From: Trochalopteron elliotii
Taxonomy: Eukaryota > Chordata > Aves > Passeriformes > Leiothrichidae
Direction of reading: 5' to 3'
NCBI GenBank assembly: GCA_024734555.1
Contig: JANPWX010000033.1
Span: 7,532,559-7,596,558 of the forward strand
Length of the DNA: 64,000 bases
Under the pieces are notes generated by a model. It made no database searches. It was given only the letters and a program-made list of their open reading frames with translations, and was not told where the DNA came from. Below are positions 17,301 through 29,800 of this stretch, piece after piece (the first letter of the stretch is position 1; every line of letters begins with the position of its first letter). The position numbers and the translations under genes are program-made.

Positions 17301-20300
17301 TCTGTTCTTGGGAGTCTGTGTTGGCTGAGATGTGCCTTTCTGTCTCAATGTTCCTACTGCAGGCTCTTCCTCTTCAAGACCATAGACATTGTCTCCAGAA
17401 AGGTGGAGACAGTCTGAGTGCCCCTCTTTCCATTTTCCCAGACACGAAAAATAACAGTGTTTTCACTTAATTTGTAGGGGTGTGGCAGCTCTTTTTAGAT
17501 GGAAAAGTTAATATTTCTGCTTAGTCCAATACAGTCTTCTGATCATCTTGCTTCTCATTGCATGCTGCTTTTCCCCAGTTATGACTGCAGGGCACGTACA
17601 GGATTTTGCATGCTTCACTGACTTTGACAAGGAGCTGGTTTGTCACTGGAAGGTGCCTGCACAAACCAATTGCTCCAAAGAGTTCCTGCTCTGGTACCAC
17701 GACGAAACAACTTCTGAGTCGTAAGTGTTTAATGTTACACTGCCATTGTTAGAGCTTCATATATCCTGTAACCACTATTGGCTTTAATTCCCTCCCTCTG
17801 CTGTGGGTGTCTGGGACAAAATGTACTTCAGATTATTCCTCTTAAAGTGAAGTGGATTATTTCCTTTTAAGTAAAATGGGTTTCTGCAATTAACACACTC
17901 TCTGTTCAGTGGTCTCTACTCTTCTGTAGAGCTTTCTGCTCTCTTAGTACAGCAGAGGGATCAAGTCCTACTGATAGGAGTGGTAGGACTCTTAGAAGTT
18001 TCCCAAACCTTAACTTCATGCAAAGTTTTAGATTCTTCATGAGAAATCCTACTTGATTCACTGCTCTGTAGCCTCTGTGAAAGATACTTTCTGCTGGAGC
18101 CCAGGTGGTTTTCTCTGCATGCAGTCTGTGTTCAGGCACAGACTGTTGTCCCTGCTCTGAGCTGGGCCAGTCATCTCATACAAAAGATGCATCTGGGTTC
18201 TCCTGTTCCTTGCTGCATGATTTCACCACACCAACATTCAAATAACCTTGCTCATACACTGCAATAAACCTGTTCCTAATGCTAACAAGCTGTGCCTTTA
18301 GAAGCTGAAGTGTGGCAAAGGGTGATATTTGGGATCAATCATTAGCTTTTCTGTCAGGTTTTTCAGTTGTGTGATACAGATATCCAGGGGGTGGCTGGGG
18401 AGGGTGGGTTGTTTGGGGGAATCTCAGTTTTGTTTTGGAAACATTTCTGGAAACTGACTTGTCGTAGTTTTGATTAGTTATACATGTTGGGAAAGTCTAT
18501 TTCACATTTTCAAGGAATAGTGTGTCACATTCTCTTAAACATCACATAAATTTGTGCCTGTTTTTCAGAAACATGTGTATTCCTGAGAATGAAAAAGACA
18601 GTTTAAGGTGCACTTGTACAATATATCAAGATTGTTTTGTATCAGGCCTCACATATATTCTAGTCCTGCAATTCAATGGCATGGTTATGTGGAATTACAG
18701 TGTTACACCAGCCCTTGTTGGTAAGAACTTGTTTACTTTGTCACTGGCACATCTGGCTCCAGGCTTTGCAATCCTAGCTCACTTCTCATTCATGTCTCCA
18801 GAACAGTTTTTGCTTGTCAGAGGTGCAAAGTGTCATGATAGCTTAAATGCAAAATCCATTTGATTATAAACCTGATTCTGGATTAGATTCTTAAGAAATT
18901 AAGGTAAGTAATGGGGAAAGCAGAGAGTGATTCTTCCTCTAAGCTGTACCCTCTCAGCTGTGAGTCAAAAGGAGTTTGGGGTCTTAGATTATGTTTTGTG
19001 CATTTTACTTGTGGCTTACAGGATGAAGAGGAATCATGCTACTTTCAGTTTCCAGAAAGAAACTAGGTTATCCCTCCTGAAATTCCTCCCATTCCTGTCT
19101 CTGTCATACTCTGATTTTTTCATGCTAGTTGAATCATGCTACATGAGCAGAAGATTTTTTACAGTAATTACTGTTGGATTTTAACAGCCAATGATAAAAA
19201 GTTAAAGAGGACAGAGTGTAGACACAGTTCATGTCTCTGCCCCCAGTTTGGTCAGAACAGTGTGCTTGTTGGTAATGCCTGTCACCTTAAACACTCAGAG
19301 AAACCATTTTCATACCTTAGGCAGGCCAAGGAGCTGGTTCTCTTCAGAATACTTGATTGATGCTGCTGCTTATCTGCCAGATAAGCAAAGTCCACATGGA
19401 TTTCCAAGAGACAGGGAGCCAGGACAGCTTGGCTGTGACACTGGGGCTCTGTGCCCACCCAGCCTCACAGCTGCTACTGTCAGGGCACAGGTTGTTCCCA
19501 TTCTCCAGGCTGAAAGCTGCATCCAGTGCACCAAAAGTCTGTGCTTGCAGCAGTTTGTTCAGCCAGCTTGAAGAATTAGAGCTTGTTAATAAATACCCTG
19601 AAGCTGCTCAGGTTTGGCCTCTCTATTCTTGTGCTATGGCATGGTAAGAAGGGCTAAGTGCATTGACTGCAATGATATTCTGGTCTCTGGTGAATGCTTC
19701 TCTCTCTGCTTCTCTCTTATCAGTGCTCTCCCATTACCCTGGTCTGTATTTTTTAACATACAGTTAAGCCAAGAGCCCCCAAAAACCTTGCCGTTGAGAA
19801 AACTGAAAATGGTAACTTCAATCTGAGTTGGGAGGAGAGCTACTCTTCTTCATCCATGCTCTCTGGACAGCCAGTCATCTATCAAGTGAAATACTGGAGG
19901 AAGCAGCACCCAACAGAGGTAAAACACACCCAGTCTCTTCATCTTCTGTCTCTGGAGCTTTAAGGTTTAGAAAGTCCTCTAGAAAGTCACTTAGTGAATA
20001 GTAATGTAAGGGCCAGCCAGAGCAAGCCCCACAGTGTTCCTGATTACACAATTCACTTTGCCCCCTAGATGGTTCAGCTGGATGTCAGAGGACTGAAGCT
20101 CTTCTGACTGCCACTCCAAAATGGTCTGCTGCTTGCAGTAGACAGGGGAGAGATTGAAAATTTTCCCTGAACTTCATTTGTTCCTTAGACATCAGGAAGC
20201 TGGAGGTTGGTGGCTCTGTGAGGAAGGTGAGGCACTTCAAACACCCTTCTGAATAATCCAGCATTTCTGGGCTGGGCTGCTTCTGGTAGCAGAAGAACAT

Positions 20301-23300
20301 GCATGGTGGCAGGTAACAAATGCCACCTGCTGATGACATGAACTGCAATATCATACACAGTCATTTGTTTGTTCATTTGTGAAAGGTCACTGAAACACAT
20401 AACACTATTGGTATTTAGTTGCTGTCACTAAACCTTCACCCTATAAAGAAATCAAAGTGAACTTCCTCACTTTCTTTTCAGGTTTCTGTAAAAGCAATTA
20501 ACTACCGGGCAAAAAGCTTTGAGATTACTGCAAGCTCCTTGAAGAGAGGCTATGATTACATTGCAAGTCTCAGGTGTAACTACACTGACTACCCAGCCTA
20601 CTGGAGTGAATGGAGTGAAGAAGTTGAATTCCACTATGGTAATAGTGGCAGAAAAAGCAGTTTGGTAAAAGGATGGTGTATAGTCTTACTTACTCTGCTG
20701 CTCTCTTGGAGGGGAGTTATGGACTCATCATCTTCATCATTTTGAATGTAATGTGAATGCATCTGTAAAGGCTTCCAAAGACACTAAACATAAATAGGCA
20801 ACTCCTTGGGTAACTGAGGAAGCAAAGATCAAGGGAGGTTGGTTTGCTTAGCCTTGTGAAAAAAAGGCTGAAAGGAATGTGTTTGTCCTCTGTAAATATT
20901 TCATGAAGTAGACAACAGGGAAGTAGAAGAAATGTTTGAACTAAACAGCAACATTGATGTGAGAGCAAGTGGGTATAAATGAACAAAATATATCTGCCTG
21001 CCTGCCTGCCTGCCTACCTACCTACCTACCTATATATATATATATCTATATATATATATATATCTGTCTATCTATATAGATAGGCTGCAAATTAAGCAGT
21101 GTTTAATAGAGGTATGACAGTTTATAAAAGCCCCTGAAGAGCAACAGAGAGAACAAGAACCAGCTGCACTACAGTGACAATGGTAATGCCATTTTAGGCA
21201 CTGTGTGATAGGCCTTGTCCCCAAGGGCTGGCACCCTGGCTCTCCCAGCTCCTGCCACACCCTGAGCACAGTCCCTGCACCAGACCTCTCTGGCACACTG
21301 CACACCAGTGCTGCTGGCAGCTCTGGGGGGCTGTTGTTTATGTGCTGGAGGCTTTCTTTTCCATCCTCTAAAGGAGCATTTTTTTAAGTTGTAGAAGAGC
21401 AGCAAGGAATTTGGTATTGCCAGTGCTTGCCTTTGGATGCATATTCACATGTAAACATTTGCTTGTTTACCAGATTACCAGGTGAAGGCTGAAGACATTC
21501 TGCAGATGGCTGTGCCCACATCCTGCATACTGATCGTGGCAGGATCCATAATTTGTTACTTCTGTTTCACCAAGTAGGTATCCTGCTTGTTACAGAGTTC
21601 ATAAAGTAACAGTTTATAGGTATATCAGTATTGCTGTTGATGGGCCCGATGTCTGGTAGCACAGAAATCTAATGTCTTGTGTTTTCTCTTTTCTCAGAAC
21701 CTTTATCTAGCTGTCTGTGAGCAGAGGTTTTATAAACAGAAGTCAGTTGCACTCTGTCATTTTCTGTCTTTATTAATCTTACTAGAATAGTGTTATTATA
21801 GTAGAGGGTTGTCAGTTTTGGACCTTGGTCTTTGCTGGAGTTCAAGTAATCATGGCTAAATACCTTTATTTGTTTCAAAATTTTTGAAATGGTTATGTGA
21901 CAGTGAGATCCTGTCTATTTCACACATCATTTTAAACATGATTAGAAGAATTGGTGGTGGTCATTATGCACAGCAGTCACATACCAAACATACAAACATC
22001 TTTGCATTGGTTTAATGAAAAGCAGGAGATGCCCAAAACTAACACTTTCTGTTGCTGCAATGCAGATGGCTAAGAGGGAAAGGAGAACAGAGGAGAAAAA
22101 TGTACACCAGTTAAGCCCAAGTGCAGTCAAAACAAGTAATTTTGATTCTTCCCTTGCAGAATGAAGAAAGAATGGTGGGATCAAATCCCAAATCCAGCAA
22201 AGAGCCATTTGGTTGTAAAAAATGTCAAGGTAATTTAAAAGCTTTGCAAAAAATACCTTTTCCTGATTATCAGAAGTAGAATGTGTAATAAATTCTATTG
22301 TCTGTCTAGTGTAAGGGATACTAAATACAGCTCATATGTGTCCTAAATCTCATTTGTATGTTTATTAGTTTTCAGTTTTGTGCTACTTTGATGAAATTAA
22401 GTTCCCGTTCCATGACTTAAAGCAGAGTCATATGGAACAACAAATGTAAGTAAGATTGAAAAAAAAATCCCTTTGCTTTACAGCATAAATTTGTTTCCTC
22501 TACCATAAACATTAACTGTCCTTTCCGTTTGACTTCCAAAAACAGAAGTTGCAACAACTGTCTGGCTCAAAGTTTGTCAAGCCAAAACTTCAAGGGAAAA
22601 GATAACATCAGAGATGTTGAGAAACCTTGCAGTTGCCACAGAAAGTCTGGAGAATGGTTGCCAAAAGGCAGCAGTGCAGTTTTAACCCCTGATACAATAC
22701 CAGTTGAAGACTGTATAGAAATCTGTGTATGTTTAACAGACAGTGAAACAGAGAGCCAAGAAGAAACTGGCAACCAGATCACCATGCTTGAGCCTTGTGA
22801 GAGCAGCATCGTTGCTTTCAGTGGACATCCTGAGCACAATGAGTTACTAGCTAACATGTTTGATGCACTCCTGGCAGATGAAAATAACATTGAAGACAAT
22901 AAAAGCCCAAATATCCCCACAGCTGAGAGGAAAACCTTAGAGAACGTTGGATCAGAAAATTCATCACAGCGAAATGCAAAAGAAAGTGCAGCCCAGAGCC
23001 TGCAACCATGTGATATTTCTCCTTCAGCTCCCCTTTTCACCAAAGCCTCTCAAGATGACTACAACTGTAGTACAGACAGCAGGGAGTCAGAACTATCAGA
23101 AGAATCCTTTGAATCTGGCTATCGGAGCTCCAGCATAAATTCTGCTTCTCTGGATGCAAGAGATCTTCAACACACGGTTCATCAAAGCCTTTTTCTGTGT
23201 AGTTCTGAAAGTGAGCTTGACTCTCATGTCCTGATCCAGGAGTCTACAAACAAATCATTGTTTGGAACCAAAACAGACAGAATAAACAGCCCTGCAGACA

Positions 23301-24004
23301 AGAGTTTGGATACCCTTGTGTCTGCATCCATGGGACTGTGTGGTTCTGCCTACAAGAGCTGTGACACTGTTTTGTCTCCATCCCTGGAGCCCTGTGGCTC
23401 TGCCTACAGGAGCTTTAATATGCTTGTGTCTGCATGCAAGGAACCAAGCAGCTCTGCATACAAGAGCTTCAATGCCCTGGTGTCTCAGTCAATGGCTGAC
23501 AGCAGCCTGACTCTGAGCTTTGACAGCACTCAGCCTGCTAGCAATCCAACGTGTTATAACAGCTACAGACCTCCCAGCACTGAGCTTGATTTTCCAAACA
23601 CCTGTTCAGAACACACTGATTTTCTGTCTTTCTCCACACATGCAAATGAAAGTGCTTCAGCTTTTCTTTCAGAGGAAGAAATACATAAGCAAGTAATGTA
23701 TCAAAACGTTCAAAGGAAAGGCAATATAATTTCTTGCCCCATTGCACCTCAGCCATCTGGTTATCAGCCTTTTGGTAGTGCAGGTAAATGTAACAGTCTG
23801 TATTGGGACAGGGACAATGGGGTTATCTCTGCATCACTGTATGAATCCTTCATCAGTCTGTGCAACAACCTGAGTGAAGCACCTCCAGATACTGCAATCT
23901 ATCAACCTGACCCAAGGATAAAGGACAGTGTGTGTTTGACTATTGAGGGTTCTGACTGCACCATTGTCCCAGGTTTAGCATCTGGTGAGAATGACACAGA
24001 CTAG
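14323..24004 (+). CDS. IL4R: IL4R, interleukin-4 receptor alpha chain
   Basis: Nine coding exons: 14323-14392, 17579-17720, 18569-18720, 19764-19918, 20482-20638, 21474-21573, 22160-22229, 22369-22445 and 22546-24004 (TAG), in frame, 793 aa. There is a signal peptide (about 1-23), then a cysteine-rich first FN3-like domain (FACFTDF, LVCHWKV, TNCSKE, CTC) and a second ending in WSEWS (214-218). A membrane segment spans about 237-257. The membrane-proximal KKEWWDQIPNPAKS is almost the mammalian IL4R Box1 sequence, the strongest identifier. In mammals IL4R binds IL-4 and, with IL13RA1, IL-13, and signals through JAK1/JAK3 or TYK2 to STAT6 and IRS. The tail keeps a STAT6-type GYQPF (Tyr714) and SGYRSS (Tyr500), and has a tandem 18-residue repeat. 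The tail is otherwise poorly conserved. First of three tandem receptor genes. Confidence 0.95.
14393..17578 (+). other. IL4R first coding intron
   Basis: Intron of about 3.2 kb between the signal-peptide exon and the first extracellular exon. It holds an AT-only stretch at about 14787-14875 and a short (GTT)n run near 16868-16884. I see no gene or clear mobile element. Confidence 0.7.
20995..21080. repeat. Compound microsatellite (TGCC)n(TACC)n(TA)n(TCTA)n in an IL4R intron
   Basis: Contiguous blocks of TGCC, TACC, TA and TCTA repeats between the WSXWS exon and the transmembrane exon. The last part (ATATAGATA next to TCTATATA) can fold back on itself. Confidence 0.95.
23300..23515 (+). repeat. 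Four tandem 54-bp (18-residue) coding repeats in the IL4R tail
   Basis: Codons 560-631 of IL4R are four consecutive 18-residue units. The first three each end in SAY and the next unit starts with K/R-S, giving SAYKSC, SAYRSF and SAYKSF around Tyr577, Tyr595 and Tyr613. Shared positions include the LVS core. The fourth unit has lost the terminal tyrosine. The core resembles the human AYRSF motif of the IRS-binding (I4R) site. Confidence 0.85.
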
Positions 24005-24634
24005 TGATGGTAGCCCTTGGATCAACAGCACTAATGAGCTGCCTGGTGATAGCAATGATGAAAATACCAGCAGAGATGAACAGCTGTTGCATTTGTTAGA
24101 GATGAAATGCCAAGATTTAAACAGCAGAGAAAGAGCTACAAAGGGAATAAAATGGAAAAGCTTCAACCCTACTGGTAAAGTAATGCAAGAGGGTGGTGAT
24201 AATGGACTAAAATACTGATTTCCACTGCCACTCACACAACCACTTGAGGGAACTTGGAGATGCAGGGGGAAGTGAAGAGGTGCTGAAGTGTGCAGATAGG
24301 GGTGGGGGGTCTGCCCCAGCAGCCAGCTTACCAGCATCACTGGACAGTATTGGGCTAAACTTAGAAGAATTGCAGACCCCTGGTGCTCCATGGCTCAGAC
24401 AAGGTGTTACCTTATCATCTTGTGAGTAACTCCTATCCCTCTGATTCTTACACCTTTCACAGTGAGGCCTTCAGGTTGGCACTTGCAGTTAAAAAAAGAC
24501 CAGCAGAACTGTTAATGGAAAACAGCAAGAAGAATGAGAAAAAAATGAAACTTGTGCAAACCCTTGCCCAAGAGGACAATTGCTATATGGAGTTAGCCTA
24601 GCCACATTTGCCAAGGCTGAACTAAGTCTTTGGA

Positions 24635-24640
24635 AATAAA
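24635..24640 (+). promoter_or_regulatory. IL4R proximal polyadenylation signal
   Basis: Canonical AATAAA about 630 nt past the IL4R stop codon. Confidence 0.6.
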
Positions 24641-25122
24641 CTATATGGCAAGTTGAATTGTTGCTTGTTATTTCAGTCTTGACTGAAGTGAGGGCTGCTG
24701 TAAGTCACCCATGATTCATTGGGTTGTAGCACTCATGCCTGCCTGGGACTGGCAGCTGGGACATGATGCAGACCCCTGGGGGCAGTTGGGGTTAGCACCC
24801 AGCAGTGGCAGCCACAGCTCTACAGGGACCAAGTCAGAGCTGGTGTCTCCAGCTGTGAACAGTCTCTAAAAGGGAGCTGCAGGAAGCAGGAGTTCTCAGT
24901 ACAGCTCCTGTGGTTATTGCCCTGGCAGTGTGTTTCGTGGGAAGCACACAAAGGTGATGTGGAACATGCTTACACACCTGAAGGTGGGATATAGGTGCAG
25001 ATCCAAAGGGGAGGTGCTTGATTTATCACACAGCTTCCATAACTTCTTTTGGGGTGGGGGATGTCCTGTGTGCTTAGCCCTGGCAAAGGGTGTATGTTTA
25101 TAACTGCTCAGTCAAGACCTGA

Positions 25123-25128
25123 AATAAA
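25123..25128 (+). promoter_or_regulatory. IL4R distal polyadenylation signal
   Basis: Second canonical AATAAA on the plus strand, about 490 nt after the first. It suggests alternative 3' ends. Confidence 0.5.
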
Positions 25129-26529
25129 GATTACCATCATTTGCATTTACATAGTGCTATTATTGGTGATTAGTTTCTTGTAGAAACAAACAGTTACTTC
25201 AGCAGCTGTAAAAGGAATCAGGGATTTCTAAGCAGTGTTTCTTCCCAGAAAGATCATCCAGTTTGTAGTCTGACACCCTACCTTCATGGAATGTTTTTTT
25301 GGCTTCTTGTTCTTGTCCTGTCAGAATGGGAATTAGCCTGCATCTTAAAGGTAGTATGTACTTCTTGTTGGATAATTAGTTAAGAAGTTTTGCTGACAAT
25401 TTTTCTATGGCATAATTATGTATTTCAGTATGGTAAATTCCACCCTAGTATATTGGTGGCATAAAGCAGTTAAGAACCATGGAATAATGGGGTTTTTCTA
25501 TGGAAATGTATGCATTTATTCTCATATAGAAAACTCTATTTGTATTGCCATTCATAAGGAAGGAAACCACAATGCTAAGCACAGCAACTGGTGCTGCAAA
25601 TCTCTCTTCCAAGTTGGTAAAGCAGTAGAGGTATCTATGTAGGGACACCAGTGGTGCTTTCTTTCCCTTCTACTCCTGTGCTCTCTCTTGTGCTCTTTGT
25701 GAAATCCTCCATGAAGGCTTGGCTGGGGAGGTCTGCTCAGGCCAACTTGGCTGCAGCACTTGCTTCTCTGCTGAGCACCAGCTCCATTCTGCCCTTCCCT
25801 GGCTTTTTTCTTCCACATAGCTATGCCCTCCAGTCTGCACGTTTCCATAAGATGGCTTTCTGTGTGGGGTTGTTCTTCCCTTTCTCTCCCTTCAGGGTTT
25901 CTCTGGTGGAATGAACCCTAACTCTCAGAGAAGGGGGATCCCTGTTCATGTGTCTTTGTCTAACCCAGAAGAGGAGACAGGCAGCAGGGCTGAGGGGGGC
26001 AGCAGTCTGGCTCACCCTCTCCCTGAGACAGGCATGGTGCCTGGCTGTAGTGTGAGCTGAATTCCATGTTCCATCCTTTAGCCCTGCCACTTTTGCCATC
26101 CAGAGCTATTACCAGGCTATGAAACCCAGGTGGGTTTCAAGTGACAGATTTCTAGCCCAGGCTGGTGCTCTGCCCCTTGGGTCGTGAGAGAGTTGTGATT
26201 TGAGCTGGCAGTGAGGGGTCTGAACTGAAGTCACCACCTGGGGACGAGCCTGTGCCTGCATGCTTATACAGAGAGAGGCAGCTCGCCCTCCCAAGAGAGG
26301 AGCTTTGGTACCCTCCAGGCATGTCCTCTTTTTGCTAGTGGAGGGCTCCTGCCAGGACAGAGAATTACTGATCACAGTAAGCATATATTCAGTGGTTTTC
26401 AGTTTGTTTTGAAAGACTGCTGGCAGGTGAAGCCTTGTGCCAAGTTTTAGCCTAGTCATAGTGTGGAGTCCCTTCAGCCACTCAGTGTAATACCCAGGGT
26501 CTGGCCTTGGCAAGACAGACCCTAGCTAC

Positions 26530-26867
26530 CCCTCCTGCCCGAGGGGATACTTCCAATGTGCTCTGTACACAATGGTTTGGTCGGTTCTGTCTCCCCCTCA
26601 ATGACCTTGGCCTTGCAGTTCCTTCCCCCTCGGTGTGTGTCCACTGGTTTCAGGTGAATGCCCTTACCTGCCCCCAGACCCTCTGCTTAAGGGCAGACGG
26701 GGCTGGGGTTCTCTCTCTCGCTTTCTTTTTGCCTTCTTCTCCCACCTCGGCTCGGGGTGAGGGGGGGAAGAAATAAAATGGACAACAAAATGGACCCTCG
26801 TGCTTAACAAAACAGAGAGTTGTTTTGTCGGTTTCCCTGCCGGCGCCTGTCTCTCCCTGGACTACAA
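26530..26867 (+). mobile_element. LTR-like segment with polyadenylation signal, boundaries uncertain
   Basis: A GC-rich U3-like stretch is followed by a TTAAGG box-like element, an AATAAA (about 26772), then about 90 bp of U5-like sequence ending GGACTACA. This layout resembles a plus-oriented retroviral LTR. I could not find a matching TG start or a target duplication, so this is tentative. Confidence 0.25.
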
Positions 26868-29800
26868 TGAACACTGTAGCCACGCGATGCTACATTATAG
26901 TGCCATTTATTATTTGCTCATAATCACTCCACCTCCACATCTTTCTCACCTGCCTATCTACTAAATACTCGCAACCTGACTCACCATGAGTGAAATAGGA
27001 AAAAAAGCTGGTGCATTCACAGTTCAGGAGAAACTAGTTCAGACACACTCTTTTTCCATTGCAGAGATGCCACAGGCTTGGCTTCTTTTAATTTCTCTTC
27101 TGAACAGAGTTGGCTCCTTGGAAATACGGACCTGCAAGTATCAGCTGTTGGCAAAACCCATCAATCATGAGGTTTATCACTGCCCACAGAAAACTAACAA
27201 TAACCACACGACAAGGGTGACACTAGTATAGAGCTGGACCTTGAGGGTGTGGAGTCAGCTTCTTGGGGGAAGGGACAAGTTAATTCAGGGTGAAGGAGGG
27301 ACAGCTTTTTAAATAGCTTGCCTCTGGATCTTGCTTTGTGACCCTACATTGTTGAGACAGGGTGCAAGGATGTCCAAGTGTTCGGCCACCGCGAGCTACA
27401 AATTTTATATAAGAAAACTAGTTATTTTATGTGTTGCAATGACAGGGCCAAAGCAACAAACAGTTAGAGAACTAAATGAGAAATAAACTAATTTGTAACT
27501 CCCAAAACCCTGCTCCCTAAGGTAATTCTCTGACCATAGAATTACATGAGAAACTCCTTAATGAAGAGAGGCTGACAGAATAGTTTGTTTTCTCCTAACC
27601 ACGTATTTTCTGTAGAAAACCTCTTAGGGAGCCTGATTCATGCAGTCTGTGTTCTAGCTCTGACAGAGGTGCTTCCAAAGTGTGTTCTTTTGTATGCAGT
27701 TGCTTTTACAAAAACTAGGTAATTTTTATTACTACCTATTTTTGCAATGCCCAGGCATGTGTGCCCATGCATGCAAACACACAGATCATTTCTCACCTCT
27801 GCAGATTGCTGAATACAAGGTCTGCCTCAGGCTCCCACGTGATGGTGTATCTTGATCTCACATTACCCAGAATTTTAGGGTTTTTCACCATGCTTCTGTG
27901 ACTGAGACCTTGCAGTCATGGCCACAGCCCTCAAGGCATCTCCTACTGCACCAAAGTCACAAGGTCGGAAGCCGAGCAACAGCTCAGCAGGAACGTTCTG
28001 GTAAAAATGCAGGGAGACCAGTGAACTGATTTGGTTTTCAACAGCAGGACTGATGTTTTTCTAAGTAGATGTCTCCAAAGCAAAGGAAAACCACAGTCAA
28101 GTGAGGAAGAGGGCACCTTCCAGGTACCTCAGTAACACAACCAAAGTTAAAGCTTAATGAATGCCATACCTTGGCCTGTTTTCCCAGAGTGCTGAATAAC
28201 AGCTACCAGCAGTACTGCTGGATTGCTAAATCCTGTTTTCAAAGCTTGTGACAAGTTTGTTGAGAGGAATTTTATATTTCTGCTGAACTCTGGCCAAAGG
28301 TGCTTTGGTCTATGTCCCTTTTGCTGTCCTGCTTCCAATCTGCATCTCCTGTGTCTTTCTGTAACATTGAAATGCCCTTACTGTCCCTTCACTAAGACTG
28401 CAACAGGAAAGGGAAGAAAAACTGGCAGCAGTCCTGGTTGAACAGAATGGGGAACTGGCTGCTGTGGCACATTTAGCTGCATGAGGGGAGGAGCAGCTGT
28501 TTTGCCCTTTTTTTGCTCTTAACCAGAGTGCTCTCTATACAATAGAGACCATCTGTGCATGTGGCCTAAGATTCTATGTTCTGAATGCAGAGAAGCAATT
28601 GTCATGGCAAGAGTTGTTACAGTGCAGTCTGTGAGCCACAGTCTGTCTTTGGTAGAGGGGTCACAGTGCCAAACCTGCCCCAGTCCGTGGAGCGTGGCAG
28701 GTGTCCTAAGGAGCTCCTGTCCCAGTTTAGTGATGGATCAGCCATTTCCTTCATTGTCCCACCCAATTGTGAAGAGCAGGGCATTCATAACAGTGTGTTG
28801 TTTGTCCTCTGGTTGAAGGCTACCAAGTTGGTGACTAATATATAGCCACTGGGATTTTCCTACTTGATGCTGTTTCCCCAGCTCTTAGAAATGGGGAAAT
28901 TTGCTATAAGCTGAAGTGTTTGAGGTTGACTGCTTCTCCCCAGCTCAGCTACTGCTGGTTTCACTTGCAATGAGCCACCCACACAGCAACAAGAATTATA
29001 ATGAGGTGAGAAAACACTGGACTGTGTTCTGGGAGCAGAATTTCCATGCCTGGGTCAGCCTTATAACCAGTCCTCAGTACTTTTTTTGACGCCTTAGAGA
29101 GTTTCTGTGAGAACCAGGTGTGCATTGGCCGTGGCTGGCCATGGAGCCAGGGCCTGTGGTAAGTAACCAGCTGAGGTCTGGAGGAACTGGCTTGTGCTGC
29201 AAGTGCTGAGCAGTTCACTTTATCTGGCAGGTGCTGGGCTTGAAGGTTGTGCAGGGCAGTTCACTGCTGGATGGTCTTCCCCCTCCACTGCCTGGCTGAG
29301 GTGCTTCAGAAAAACTTGGCATACTCCTCCACAACATGAGGCAGGGGAAATTAACCCATGAAATGCCTCGTTTCCTCCACTACAGCAAGAATTAGTATAC
29401 ACAGTTTGGTATGTGTTGAGTATTTCATGACCTCATTCTGAGCTGTGCTGGGCCCCTGCCACAGACACCCTTGTTCAGAAGAATTAGGAATTCTTCCCAC
29501 TTCTGACCAAGCTGCCTTTGCTCTTCTTACACCTAAAAACCTCTGGCTCTGCTCCTATATTGGGTTTGTGTAGCAAGATTTTATTGTGGAGAGGGGCTAC
29601 AAGGGAGGCTTTTCTGAGAAGCCACTCCTTTCCTGCCTTTTCTCCTAAAGGCACAGTACATTGCTGCCAGTGACATGAGAAGTCACTAAATGTGTTATGA
29701 CTGCATGTTCTGTGGTTTACAGATGCAGCTCGCTGTGTGAGCCCTTTGCTTTGCTTTGCACATGCTGCCACAGCCAGAGGCTGAAGACAACTGGTGTGTT

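Larger units (their letters stand above)
24005..25150 (+). other. IL4R 3' UTR
   Basis: Runs from the stop to the second of two AATAAA signals (24635-24640 and 25123-25128). It holds three successive medium-length open frames (to 24218, 24429 and 24601), the last in the IL4R frame. I treat these as non-coding, but see the finding on this point. Confidence 0.65.

Noticed and set aside
22567..23043. 158-codon minus-strand open frame
   Set aside because: Antisense shadow of the large IL4R cytoplasmic exon, whose plus-strand frame continues in phase from seven spliced receptor exons.
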